49,788 bases of DNA, taken from NCBI GenBank assembly GCA_021813405.1, contig JAKAKS010000032.1, forward strand, positions 1 through 49,788. The letters are read 5' to 3'. This DNA is from Nitrospirota bacterium. Lineage in GTDB: Bacteria > Nitrospirota > Thermodesulfovibrionia > Thermodesulfovibrionales > JdFR-88. The position numbers and the translations under genes were made by a program. Under the pieces are notes generated by a model that did not search any database, had not been told where the DNA came from, and saw nothing but the letters and a program-made list of their open reading frames with translations. The first letter of the stretch is position 1; every line of letters starts with the position of its first letter. Below, piece after piece: positions 7,282 through 14,945 of the stretch.

Positions 7282-8517
7282 TTAACGCGGTCCGTTAAAT
7301 CCGTCTCTGCCTGCGCCTCCATCGCGTCCCGGGCCTCCAGGGCCGCCTTGCTGCTGCCTTGGCGCGGAACGGCTCCGCTGGCCAGATGGCGCCTGGCGCG
7401 CAGGCTCCCTGGGCGCATATTGCTGGCGTCCTCTTGGAGAGTACTGCTGTCTGCCCTTTGGTGCGAACTGCTGCCGTCCTGCAGGTGCATATTGCTGGCG
7501 TCCTCTTGGAGAGTACTGCTGTCTGCCCTTTGGTGCGAACTGCTGCCGTCCTGCAGGTGCATATTGCTGGCGTCCTCTTGGAGAATACTGCTGTCTGCCC
7601 CTTGGTGCGAACTGCTGCCGTCTTCCAGGCGCATATTGCTGGCGTCCTCTTGGAGAATACTGCTGTCTGCCCCTTGGTGCGAACTGCTGCCGTCTTCCAG
7701 GCGCATATTGCTGGCGTCCTTTGGGGGCGAACTGCTGCCTGCCGGGGGCCGCCTTGAACGGCCCGCCCGCCCTTCTTGCCGGTACAACTGCTTTGCCTCT
7801 GAACACGCCCGGCCTTTGGGTGGCGGCGATGCCCGGCCTGCCGTGATTTACATTGGCCCGCAGCCGGGGAGTGGCACGGGCAATGGCGGCCTGCCTTGTT
7901 TGTGCCCGCACAGGGCCAAAGCGCCGCTGATGCGCCGCCCTCAATTGCGCTGCGGTTGGGCGGGCGGCGATGCCTCCGCGTCCGCCGTTGAAGCTGATCC
8001 TGGAGACGTTGCGAACAACAACCTGCCGCCTGTATACGTTCCTGACGTTCGTGATGTTAACATTGTTTACGGTGCGGTTGTAATAGAAATTGCGGCCACG
8101 CCAGTAACCGCCTTCGTAACCATACCCGGTGTAACCGAAACCATAATTGATGCCGCCGTAAAAGCCTACAACGGGCCCCCAATAGCCGGCGTTCCAAACG
8201 TAAAAGCCGTTACTCCAACCCCAGTAGCCGGGGGTCCATAGTGCGCCAGTGAAAGGAGCTATCACCCATGTTCCAGGCACCCAATAGTACCCGAAATCGG
8301 GGTCCCAGGCCCAATATCCGGGCACCCAGATAAAACCGGGGCCGGGACAAACCGGCTGCGCATAAACTGGCAGCGGCGGCGGGGCAATCGTAACGGATAT
8401 GCCTATTGCCATCTGCGCGGAAGACGGAGCCGGTGTGCCAAGCACGCCCGCCGCAAGCAGAACCAGGCAAACGGATATCACGCCAATCCGGCTGCTTAAG
8501 CGTGAAAACATTTTCAT
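7282..8517 (-). CDS. Exported YXWGXW-motif protein with a Gln/Arg-rich tandem repeat tail
   Basis: The 411-residue protein has a signal peptide (residues 1-35, cleavage near SSA|QM). An aromatic region follows with repeated WVPGYW, WVPGTW and WTPGYWGW words, typical of YXWGXW-repeat proteins. Next come a Gly/Tyr-rich stretch and the motif NNVNITNVRNVY, then a basic tail with fourteen 8-residue repeats of GRQQ(F/Y)(A/S)P(K/R/A/G). The tail ends in a Gly/Arg-rich stretch. GAGGAGGTGAGG supplies a ribosome site before ATG 8517. YXWGXW proteins are thought to sit in the envelope; the function is unknown. The Asn-rich NITNV motif is also found in the protein at 21756-23600. Confidence 0.8.
   Translation of the reverse strand: MKMFSRLSSRIGVISVCLVLLAAGVLGTPAPSSAQMAIGISVTIAPPPLPVYAQPVCPGPGFIWVPGYWAWDPDFGYYWVPGTWVIAPFTGALWTPGYWGWSNGFYVWNAGYWGPVVGFYGGINYGFGYTGYGYEGGYWRGRNFYYNRTVNNVNITNVRNVYRRQVVVRNVSRISFNGGRGGIAARPTAAQLRAAHQRRFGPVRAQTRQAAIARATPRLRANVNHGRPGIAATQRPGVFRGKAVVPARRAGGPFKAAPGRQQFAPKGRQQYAPGRRQQFAPRGRQQYSPRGRQQYAPGRRQQFAPRGRQQYSPRGRQQYAPAGRQQFAPKGRQQYSPRGRQQYAPAGRQQFAPKGRQQYSPRGRQQYAPREPARQAPSGQRSRSAPRQQQGGPGGPGRDGGAGRDGFNGPR
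7408..7743 (-). repeat. In-frame 24-bp tandem repeat array (14 units)
   Basis: Fourteen 24-bp units encode the GRQQ(F/Y)(A/S)P(K/R/A/G) octapeptide. They are organised in higher-order blocks of about 72 bp that are nearly identical, which points to recent expansion. Unit number is likely to vary between strains. The basic, Gln-rich and presumably disordered product could bind polyanions. Confidence 0.9.
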
Positions 8518-8859
8518 GGGTCCTCACCTCCTCTGGCTTTATCAGCTTTTCCTGATACGAGCATTTTCCTTTTTCAATACTGAATCCTATCACCGAATGC
8601 ACTGGCAATAAAGCATAAATTAATGATGCCTCCGTCCCCGGAACTCAAGTGTGCCAGCATCCGGTTGCTCTATCTATAGAGACAGCCCAGGGCCTGAAAG
8701 GTTTAAAGCCCGGATTGCTTCTGGTCTTTACGGTTTTGCAAGAAGCACGGCGTCCTCTCCCGCTGCCTTCCATACTAAATCATAGGGCCGCGCAGCGCAA
8801 CCGGGTATATCTTATTCAGTGGTGATATAATCGTCTTATTAAAGGAGGTTTTTACCCCG
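8518..8859. promoter_or_regulatory. Divergent promoter region between the YXWGXW and second rubrerythrin-like genes
   Basis: No gene is visible in these 342 bases. TATAAT lies at 8826-8831, suitably placed before AAAGGAGG and ATG 8860. A small palindrome CTCTAT-N2-ATAGAG lies at 8668-8681. No convincing -35 pairs with the TATAAT. Confidence 0.45.
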
Positions 8860-9354
8860 ATGATATCCGGAAAGACCGGGCTTTCAGAGGCGATAATAGA
8901 GGCGTACACGATGGAAAAGGGGCAGAAGGAATTTTATGAGAGGGCGGCCCGAAACGCCCACGAACCGGCTGCCAGGGAAACCTTCCAGAGGCTTGCCGGA
9001 TGGGAGGCGGGCCACATGGGGTATCTCCGTCATTTTTACTCTGCCCTGATGGAAGAGAGGGAGCCCCTGTCATTTGACGAATTCAGTAAAATGGCCGGGC
9101 CGGACCAGATAGAGGGCGGCATCCCGGTAAAAGAGACCGAGGACTGGCTGAAAAACTATGTTTTTCTGGATGAGATCGGTGCCCTTGCAGTGGCCCTGAA
9201 GGTAGAGGCGGACACGATTGTCTATTATAGGAATCTTGCAAGCCGGGTGGAGGACCCGCAGGTAAAGGTGCTTATCCAGGAACTTGGCCGCCTAGAGGAC
9301 GAACACCTCAAGGTTTTAAAGGGCCTGCGCCTGGAAATAGAAGAGACTTCATAG
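8860..9354 (+). CDS. Rubrerythrin-like ferritin-fold diiron protein (paralogue 2)
   Basis: The 164-residue protein is as long as the minus-strand paralogue at 6728-7222. Ligand candidates are MEKGQKEFYERAA (helix 1), WEAGHM (ExxH, helix 2), VEADTIVYYRN (helix 3) and LEDEHLKVL (ExxH, helix 4). It lacks a rubredoxin domain. AAAGGAGG precedes ATG 8860. A role in peroxide or iron stress is inferred from the family. Two such genes around one surface-protein gene suggest a local duplication and rearrangement or a shared stress response. Confidence 0.88.
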   Translation: MISGKTGLSEAIIEAYTMEKGQKEFYERAARNAHEPAARETFQRLAGWEAGHMGYLRHFYSALMEEREPLSFDEFSKMAGPDQIEGGIPVKETEDWLKNYVFLDEIGALAVALKVEADTIVYYRNLASRVEDPQVKVLIQELGRLEDEHLKVLKGLRLEIEETS

Positions 9355-9493
9355 CCGCCTTGCCTTAACTTGGCGAAGCAAATCTTCTTCATGCCGGTTT
9401 AACCCCCAGGCCTGCATGTACATCAATTCCTTAAATTTTCTTAAACGGCGATTCATCATCTTTTTTGAAGCTGCGCAGACCGGAAGAAAACCG

Positions 9494-9504
9494 TAAAATA
9501 AAGG
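9494..9504 (+). promoter_or_regulatory. -10-like box abutting the ABC-F start (leaderless candidate)
   Basis: TAAAAT (9494-9499) is followed by five bases and then ATG 9505. The AAGG in the gap touches the ATG and is too close to act as a ribosome site. Confidence 0.45.
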
Positions 9505-11364
9505 ATGGTCCAGGCAAACTGCATCACAAAGGCATATGGCAGGCATGTGCTTTTTAACAGGGCGTCTTTTACGCTGGGGGCCGGGGAACGCTGCGGGCTT
9601 GTGGGGAGAAACGGTTCCGGCAAGACTACGCTTTTTCGCATGATTTTAGGAAGCGAGCAGCCCGATGAGGGCTCGATAAGCATACCCAGGGATTACAGGG
9701 CCGGACACCTCTCGCAGCATATAAGTTTCAGTGGAGAAACCGTACTGGCCGAGGCCATGCTTGGTCTTAAAGCGGACCCTTCGTCTGAAGCACAGGCCTA
9801 CAGGGCTGAGATGGTGCTGATGGGGCTTGGATTTAACCGGGAGGACTTTTGCCGTCAGCCGCTTGACCTCTCGGGAGGGTTTCAGGTACGGCTGAATCTT
9901 GCAAAGCTCCTTCTGGAGGAGCCGAATCTTCTTCTGCTGGACGAGCCTACCAATTACCTGGACATAGTCTCTTCCATGTGGCTGGAGCAGTTTCTTAAGA
10001 AATGGAGGGGCGAGCTGATATTGATAACCCACGACAGGGACTTCATGGACGCCGTTACCACCCATACAATCGGAATACACCGCGCGCAGATGAAGAAGAC
10101 GGCCGGCGGCACGCATAAACTTTATGAACAGATACTCGCCGAGGAAGAAGTATACGAACGGACCCGCATTAACGATGAAAAAAAGCGGAGGGAGGTTGAG
10201 GAATTCATAAACCGGTTCAGGGCGCAGGCCACGCGTGCCAGGGCGGTGCAGTCGAAGATAAAGGGATTGCAAAGAAAGGGCCGGCTGGAGAAACTGTCCG
10301 GGGAAAAGGCGCTTGAATTCGAATTCAATTACGCGCCGCACGAAAGCAAATGGCTGATTAGGGCGGATGATATCTCATTCGGGTACAGGCCGGAGAGCCC
10401 TCTTTTTAAAGGGCTCAGTTTATCAGTGGGCAGAAAGGACCGCATCGCGGTAACAGGCAGGAACGGCCAGGGCAAAACCACGCTGCTGAGAATCCTGGCG
10501 GGTGAGATTAAACCGGATAGCGGCGGTGTCAGTTACAGCGGCAAAACGGCCATTGCTCATTTCGGGCAGACCAACGTCGCACGTCTGGATCCGGCCATGA
10601 CCATAGAAGAGGAAGTGCTTGGCGCCATGCCCGTGCACAGCCGCAAAAATGCGCGCAATATCTGCGGTGCGATGCTTTTCAGCGGGGACGACGCTTTAAA
10701 AAAGGTATCCGTCCTTTCAGGCGGGGAGAAGAGCCGGGTGCTGCTTGGAAAACTGATAGCCCAGCCCGCAAACCTTTTACTGCTTGACGAGCCCACCAAT
10801 CATCTGGATATGGAATCCATTGACGCGCTCCTGGAAGCTATCGAGGCGTTCGAGGGCGCGGTGATTATTGTTACCCATAGCAAGATGATCCTTCGCGCTG
10901 CCGCAGAACGCCTTGTGGTCTTTGACGGAGGCCAGGCAACAGTATTCGAAGGCGCTTATGACGATTTTTTGAGCAGCGGCGGATGGAAAGGTGAAGGACC
11001 TGCACAATTAACAGCAAAAAAAGAGCTGCCCTCAAATGAAGCCGGCAAGCCGGCAAGCAGAAAAGAGATAAGGCGTGAGCGGGCCGAACTAAACACCCTG
11101 CGCTCCAAAGTGCTCTGCGCCATACAGGCAAGGATCAACATTGCAGAGGGGGAGATAATGGCCTTGGAAGAGCAGGTGGAAAAAGAGAACCATGCGCTTA
11201 TCGGCGCCTCCGTTAAGGGTGACGGGGATGAAATAAAAAGGCTCTCAAAATCCATCCATCTTGCCAAAGGGGAAATAGAGACCCTCTTTGAAGAGCTTGC
11301 AAAAGCAGCGGAGGAGATGGACGCACGGCGCGCAGAATTTGAAGCGCAATTGTCCGGACAATAA
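9505..11364 (+). CDS. ABC-F family ATPase (ribosome-associated, EttA/Uup/YdiF-like)
   Basis: The 619-residue protein has two ABC cassettes and no membrane segments. Cassette 1: Walker A GRNGSGKTT near residues 34-42, signature DLSGGFQVR, Walker B LLLLDEPTNYLD. Between the cassettes is a charged helical linker with Arg/Lys-rich sequence (EKKRREVEEFINRFRAQATRAR), the P-site tRNA interaction motif region. Cassette 2: GRNGQGKTT, VLSGGEKSR, LLLLDEPTNHLD. The last ~80 residues are a coiled coil as in Uup and YdiF. ABC-F proteins bind the ribosomal E site and ease translation stalls or protect against antibiotics. The exact subfamily is not resolved. Confidence 0.93.
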   Translation: MVQANCITKAYGRHVLFNRASFTLGAGERCGLVGRNGSGKTTLFRMILGSEQPDEGSISIPRDYRAGHLSQHISFSGETVLAEAMLGLKADPSSEAQAYRAEMVLMGLGFNREDFCRQPLDLSGGFQVRLNLAKLLLEEPNLLLLDEPTNYLDIVSSMWLEQFLKKWRGELILITHDRDFMDAVTTHTIGIHRAQMKKTAGGTHKLYEQILAEEEVYERTRINDEKKRREVEEFINRFRAQATRARAVQSKIKGLQRKGRLEKLSGEKALEFEFNYAPHESKWLIRADDISFGYRPESPLFKGLSLSVGRKDRIAVTGRNGQGKTTLLRILAGEIKPDSGGVSYSGKTAIAHFGQTNVARLDPAMTIEEEVLGAMPVHSRKNARNICGAMLFSGDDALKKVSVLSGGEKSRVLLGKLIAQPANLLLLDEPTNHLDMESIDALLEAIEAFEGAVIIVTHSKMILRAAAERLVVFDGGQATVFEGAYDDFLSSGGWKGEGPAQLTAKKELPSNEAGKPASRKEIRRERAELNTLRSKVLCAIQARINIAEGEIMALEEQVEKENHALIGASVKGDGDEIKRLSKSIHLAKGEIETLFEELAKAAEEMDARRAEFEAQLSGQ

Positions 11365-11959
11365 AGGTCTTCCTGGTTTTCACATTTGATTTTCCCGTAT
11401 TTATAAAATTGACATAAACCCGTCCAGCAGAAATTTATTTACAACAGAGGTGAAGTGCAAGGGAAGGCGAATAGATTGTCTGCACCATAGGCCGCCGTGG
11501 ATACAACCAACGCCCCTGGTGCTTTCAATAAGAATTTTTTCAAGGAGGCGGCCATGCTGGCTGCCATTGCGGGTGGCAAGTCTTGTTTGCGGGGCTACGG
11601 CACCATTGTGATTACAATACCCTTTCTGATTTGGCGGCACCTGCCTGCCGGCTGGCAGGCCGTTTTCCCTAAAAGCGCGTAATAGTGGGTGTGAAACTGG
11701 TTGAGGCGGCTGCCATATCCTCCGGCGCATACGGACTTTCTACCGGCAACTGGACACTTGTTTTCATTATGGCAAGTCTGATGGCCACACATGGCGCGGC
11801 TTATTAATTATCTCCTTAAAAAATTTGTGAGCTGAAAAAACCGGCCCGCAATTCACTTTTCCGCTTTTTTAAAAAACCTGCGTTTTGTGATTTTGGACAC
11901 CAACAAAAAACCCCGGTTCAAATACAATTGCCTTGTGCATTCAATTGAAAGGAGAGGCG
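11365..11959 (+). other. Intergenic region with two small overlapping-frame ORFs, possibly a decayed gene
   Basis: No confident gene lies here. ATG 11554 follows AAGGAGG (11542-11548) and opens a 42-codon ORF to 11682 with a hydrophobic middle (YGTIVITIPFLIW). In another frame GTG 11685 opens a 40-codon ORF to 11807 whose end looks like a membrane segment (NWTLVFIMASLMATHGAAY). A CCTGCC/GGCAGG hairpin lies between them, inside the first ORF. They could be one frameshifted small membrane protein gene, two small proteins or chance ORFs. Confidence 0.3.
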
Positions 11960-12148
11960 ATGGAAGCGATATTTAAGATGCTGGATTTCAGGGTAATGGC
12001 GCTCCTGTATGCGGCGCTTTTTGTATCGGTTCTGCTTAGTCTTGGAGTGATTGCGGTGGCTTTGCGCGTTTTATCGGCGGCAAAAGAATTCCTGAGGCCG
12101 CTTTTACTTTACAGGGCGCACAGGGCCCCATTGCCTAAACCTAATTAG
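11960..12148 (+). CDS. Small single-span membrane protein
   Basis: The 62-residue ORF starts at ATG 11960, seven bases after AAAGGAGAGG; an in-frame ATG at 11933 lies upstream of that site and is less likely. It has one long hydrophobic segment (about residues 10-36: VMALLYAALFVSVLLSLGVI and on) and a basic tail. It is not recognised. The good ribosome site supports translation. Confidence 0.6.
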   Translation: MEAIFKMLDFRVMALLYAALFVSVLLSLGVIAVALRVLSAAKEFLRPLLLYRAHRAPLPKPN

Positions 12149-12198
12149 CTTACCCCCCCAGGCCTGGAGCTTGCTCCGGGCCGCCCCCCTAAAAAAAC

Positions 12199-12235
12199 GG
12201 GGAGCATACCCAGGCGGCCTGGCAATATGCTCCCC
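12199..12235 (-). terminator. Rho-independent terminator for the small lipoprotein gene
   Basis: GGGGAGCATA (12199-12208) pairs with TATGCTCCCC (12226-12235), and CCAGG/CCTGG adds to the inner stem. Seven A residues at 12191-12197 read as a T-tract on the minus strand, which places termination just after the minus-strand gene at 12247-12423. Confidence 0.8.
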
Positions 12236-12246
12236 ATTATTCCTGA

Positions 12247-12423
12247 TTATTGGCCGGGAGCGTTCGTAGCGCCTGGAGCATTTGTGGCCGCCGGTGCGTT
12301 GCTGGGAGCTGCCGGCGCGGCGGGGGCCTGCTCGGACGGCGGCGCAGACTTCTTGCAACCGGCGAAACCGGCCAGCGTGAACGCCAGTATCAGTGCCATG
12401 ATAATGGAGACAAGGTGTTTCAT
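12247..12423 (-). CDS. Small Ala/Pro-rich lipoprotein
   Basis: This 58-residue gene reads leftward from ATG 12423, with AGGAGGG about five bases upstream. Its signal peptide, MKHLVSIIMALILAFTLAGF then AGC, ends in a lipobox (cysteine 23). The mature peptide is low in complexity: KKSAPPSEQAPAAPAAP followed by repeats of NAPxAT/NAPG. It is probably a small membrane-tethered lipoprotein of unknown function. A strong terminator directly follows. Confidence 0.75.
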   Translation of the reverse strand: MKHLVSIIMALILAFTLAGFAGCKKSAPPSEQAPAAPAAPSNAPAATNAPGATNAPGQ

Positions 12424-12569
12424 TTCACCCTCCTTTTTGGATTTCCACCTGTTTTGTTATGAGCGCAATCTGCATACGCCCGAATTGTTTTTCGGGGGCA
12501 CGTCTTTAATAGTGAGATTAGCAGAAAACGGGTTAAAGTCAATAAGACGGGGCGGCTATATGCTGAAAG

Positions 12570-13043
12570 TTATTTGCTTGCGGCCTGGTAATATTCCATT
12601 TCCAGGAGTTTTCTTTTTATCGCGATGTCCGGGGAATATCCCCCAAGGCCGCCCCCGGACTCTATTATCCTGTGGCAAGGCAGCACTATGGGCAGTGGGT
12701 TCCTTGAAAGCGCCTGGCCTACGGCCCTGGAAGCGCCTGGCCTGCCTACCTCTTGGGAAAGCCATTTGTAGGAACGTGTCTGCCCGTATGGGACTTTCCT
12801 CAAGGCCAGCCAGACTTCCCGCTCAAATGTAGTGCCGGACATAAACACAATAGGGGAATTGAATTGGGCCCCGTGGCCATGAAAATAGAAATTGAACTCA
12901 TCGGCAAGCCTGGCCGGTGCGGCCCCGCGCCTTGCTCCGGCGGGCCTCTCGAAAGAAACGCCGGCCAGTTTGAGGTCCTTTGCGGTAATCAGTAGATAAA
13001 TGGCGCCTATGGGGCTGTCCAGAAAATCATAAAACAAAGTCAT
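12570..13043 (-). CDS. ogt: Methylated-DNA--protein-cysteine S-methyltransferase
   Basis: The 157-residue protein has the DNA-binding segment REVWLALRKVPYGQTRSY, the arginine-finger region RAVGQALSRNPLPIVLPCHR with acceptor Cys123, and IIESGGGLGGYS. It removes the alkyl group from O6-alkylguanine onto Cys123 in a suicide reaction. The N-terminal domain is short, like Ogt-type proteins. The gene overlaps the upstream DUF3553 gene by 17 bases, so the two are translated as a pair. Confidence 0.93.
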   Translation of the reverse strand: MTLFYDFLDSPIGAIYLLITAKDLKLAGVSFERPAGARRGAAPARLADEFNFYFHGHGAQFNSPIVFMSGTTFEREVWLALRKVPYGQTRSYKWLSQEVGRPGASRAVGQALSRNPLPIVLPCHRIIESGGGLGGYSPDIAIKRKLLEMEYYQAASK

Positions 13044-13254
13044 CGCTCAGCCTGAGCCCTGCGTAATAGCAGCAAAGCTCGTTGTCCATGTCGTTTATAA
13101 ACGAGCGCTCCTCGCCGTCATCGAAAAGCACCCTAACCATGCAGAGGCCGCCCTCCATACGGGAATGCTTCTCCTCAACCACTTCGCCCTCTCCCCAGCA
13201 TATATACCTTCGGTGTTTTACCCGGTCGCCTATCCTCAGATACAGCCTGCGCAT
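13027..13254 (-). CDS. DUF3553-like small beta-rich protein
   Basis: The 75-residue protein has the pattern IGDRVKHRRYICWGEGEVVE...VRVLFDDGEERSFI, resembling the DUF3553 or helicase-tail type SH3-like fold (GDRVxHxxWGxGxV...VxFxDGxxRxF). This fold also occurs at the C-terminus of UvrD/PcrA helicases, where it binds RNA polymerase. It precedes ogt in an overlapping pair. TATAAT on the minus strand (13263-13268) ends eight bases before the ATG, so any leader would be only one or two bases. Confidence 0.7.
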   Translation of the reverse strand: MRRLYLRIGDRVKHRRYICWGEGEVVEEKHSRMEGGLCMVRVLFDDGEERSFINDMDNELCCYYAGLRLSDDFVL

Positions 13255-13359
13255 CCATGTTTATTATATCAACCGTGTCCGCAGCGGGGTAGTCTTTTCA
13301 AAAAAGCGCTGGTTGTGTTATAAAAAGGGGATGTCTTTAACCCCAAGGAGGTTTTCTCG

Positions 13360-14016
13360 ATGAAAAAAATCCTAGTGCTGGCGTCAATGCTGATGTTGTT
13401 TGCCTGCTCCCACAAGACGGCCAGCGGGCCGGCTTCACAGACGTCCGCATCAGGCGATTATATAGCCAAGGTAAATGGCGCAATTATAACCGTTCAAGAT
13501 TACAAGGAAGAGCTTAGCGCCGTTCCGGAGCAGTTAAGAGGCGCAATTGCAGGAGAAAACGGCAAGGAATTCCTGAACCAGCTTATTAACAAGGAACTGC
13601 TGTACCAGGAGGCAGTTAAAAAAGGGCTGGACAAGGACCCGAAGCTGGCCAAGGCGATAGCGGATTTCAAAAAGCTTCAGATGGTCCGGATGCTGGTTGA
13701 GGATCAGATAGAAAACAAGGTGAGCGTATCTGACCAGGAGGTCAAGTCCTTTTACGACGAGAACAAGGACAAGCTGCCAAAAATAAAAGGCAGGACGGTA
13801 CCGTTTGACAGAGTAAAAGACCAGTTGAACCAGTACCTGCTCCAGAAAAAGCAGGAAAAAGCCTTCAATAAATATATGGACGGCCTGAAGCAAGCGGCAG
13901 CCGGCAAAATAGAGATAAATGAAAAGGCGCTCAAGGAAGCGAGCGCGGGTTCGGGTGCGGTATCAAACACGCCAGGCCAGCCTTCTGTATTGCCTCCGCT
14001 GACGCCAGGGAAATAA
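13360..14016 (+). CDS. SurA-like periplasmic chaperone lipoprotein without a PPIase domain
   Basis: The 218-residue protein has a lipoprotein signal (MKKILVLASMLMLFAC, cysteine 16). A SurA N-terminal domain follows: DYIAKVNGAIITVQDYKEEL, then FLNQLINKELLYQEAVKKGL and the long helices AKAIADFKKLQMVRMLVEDQIE and VSDQEVKSFYDENKDKL. In PpiC/SurA proteins a parvulin domain comes next; here the chain goes straight to RVKDQLNQYLLQKKQEKAF, the closing helix of the chaperone core. It is therefore probably a membrane-tethered chaperone with no isomerase activity. AAGGAGG precedes ATG 13360. A -35/-10-like pair (TTTTCA, TATAAA near 13311-13316) lies upstream. The C-terminal tail is Ser/Pro/Gly-rich. Confidence 0.8.
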   Translation: MKKILVLASMLMLFACSHKTASGPASQTSASGDYIAKVNGAIITVQDYKEELSAVPEQLRGAIAGENGKEFLNQLINKELLYQEAVKKGLDKDPKLAKAIADFKKLQMVRMLVEDQIENKVSVSDQEVKSFYDENKDKLPKIKGRTVPFDRVKDQLNQYLLQKKQEKAFNKYMDGLKQAAAGKIEINEKALKEASAGSGAVSNTPGQPSVLPPLTPGK

Positions 14017-14045
14017 AAGCGCAAAAAGCTTAAAAGCAGAGCTGT

Positions 14046-14081
14046 AAAAAACCCTCTTTCGTAACAGGAAGGGGGTTTTTT
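14046..14081 (+). terminator. Rho-independent terminator
   Basis: AAAAAACCC (14046-14054) pairs with GGGTTTTTT (14073-14081). The T-tract at the 3' side fits termination after the SurA-like gene; the A-tract gives some function in reverse. Confidence 0.75.
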
Positions 14082-14148
14082 AATTTGCAGCGGCGAATCA
14101 GGTGCATGTTGGAATTTTAAGAAGCCGAAGGTTTTTGCTTGAAACGGC

Positions 14149-14775
14149 TCAGAGGCCGCAAACCCTGAAGGAACAGGAGTCGTGGCCGGTTTGGATTGAG
14201 GATAGCTTGCTTACATTGCCGCCCAGCAATTCGCTTATCAGTTCGTGTTCGTACTGGCAAACTTCGCCATAGGAGCCGGCCACCTTGGAAAGAGGGCAAT
14301 TATAACTTGTAAGCACGAACCCTTCACCGTCTTCTCTGGTGTCCATGATGTAGCCTTCTTCATCCAGCATTCCGGCCAGGGCCTTCAGTTTGCCGGCCAG
14401 CCCGCCAGCCCCTTTGAGAAGTGCCGATTTTTCCTTGAGCAGCCGTTCTTTCCTCAGCCTTAAAAGTTCGTTTATCTTTGCGCGGCCGTCAAGGGATTCC
14501 AGGTCCTTCAGCATATCAAGGGCAAACCCGTGGTAACGCTTCGGGAAAAGGTCGTCGGCCTTTACTGTAAGCTTGTATATGAATATCGGCCTGCCTATTC
14601 CATGCTTTCTGGCTTCGTAATTGACAATTCCTTTTCTTTCAAGCGCCAGAAGATGCTGCCTTATACCCATCGGGGTTATGCCGATCTTCTTGCTCAGTTG
14701 TTCAGCGGTGAGCCCGCCGGATTTTTTTAAGAACAGAATTATCCTGTCCTTTGTTTGTGCATCCTCTAGTCGCAT
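14149..14775 (-). CDS. SufR-like winged-helix regulator with a cysteine-rich Fe-S-type C-terminus
   Basis: The 208-residue protein has an N-terminal winged helix (TAEQLSKKIGITPMGIRQHLLAL at 23-45, recognition-helix part GIRQHLLAL, wing KHGIGRPIFIYKLT). The C-terminal half has four cysteines at 160, 173, 201 and 206 in the context NCPLS...EVCQYEHEL...HDSCSFRVC. This matches the SufR family, where three or four cysteines hold an Fe-S cluster that controls DNA binding to iron-sulfur assembly genes. No suf genes are nearby; the divergent neighbour is the MeTr-like gene, a likely target together with itself. Cluster binding is inferred. Confidence 0.8.
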   Translation of the reverse strand: MRLEDAQTKDRIILFLKKSGGLTAEQLSKKIGITPMGIRQHLLALERKGIVNYEARKHGIGRPIFIYKLTVKADDLFPKRYHGFALDMLKDLESLDGRAKINELLRLRKERLLKEKSALLKGAGGLAGKLKALAGMLDEEGYIMDTREDGEGFVLTSYNCPLSKVAGSYGEVCQYEHELISELLGGNVSKLSSIQTGHDSCSFRVCGL

Positions 14776-14781
14776 GAGAAA

Positions 14782-14810
14782 AACTTAGCATAATTTTATT
14801 TTTTTGTAAA
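14782..14810 (-). promoter_or_regulatory. Minus-strand promoter abutting the SufR-like start (leaderless candidate)
   Basis: On the minus strand TTTACA (14805-14810), a 17-base spacer and TAAGTT (14782-14787) are followed by six bases and the ATG at 14775. The -35 and spacing are good; the -10 is weak. Confidence 0.45.
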
Positions 14811-14871
14811 CATATTTTTAAATTGGTCTTTTTTGCTCCGGATTGGCCGTTAATGCTTAACAAGTTTATCT

Positions 14872-14899
14872 TTGAGGCCTTGTTGCAGGATGATATAAT
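14872..14899 (+). promoter_or_regulatory. Promoter for the MeTr-like gene
   Basis: TTGAGG (14872-14877) and TATAAT (14894-14899) are 16 bases apart. This leaves a leader of about 40 bases that includes GGGGGG before ATG 14946. Confidence 0.5.
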
Positions 14900-14945
14900 T
14901 AGGCTGGTTTGGCGCAAAAATATATTCCACCGGGGGGTTTTCCTT

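Noticed and set aside
7408-7743. CRISPR array
   Set aside because: Units are contiguous with no spacers, in frame, and encode a regular octapeptide.
7348-8241. 297-codon plus-strand frame with internal repeats
   Set aside because: The repeats are the reverse reading of the 24-bp units in the YXWGXW gene; the plus-strand product has no signal peptide or domain.
14823-14945. N-terminal extension of the MeTr-like gene
   Set aside because: It would cover the TATAAT promoter and has no similarity to the family, whose N-terminus matches ATG 14946.
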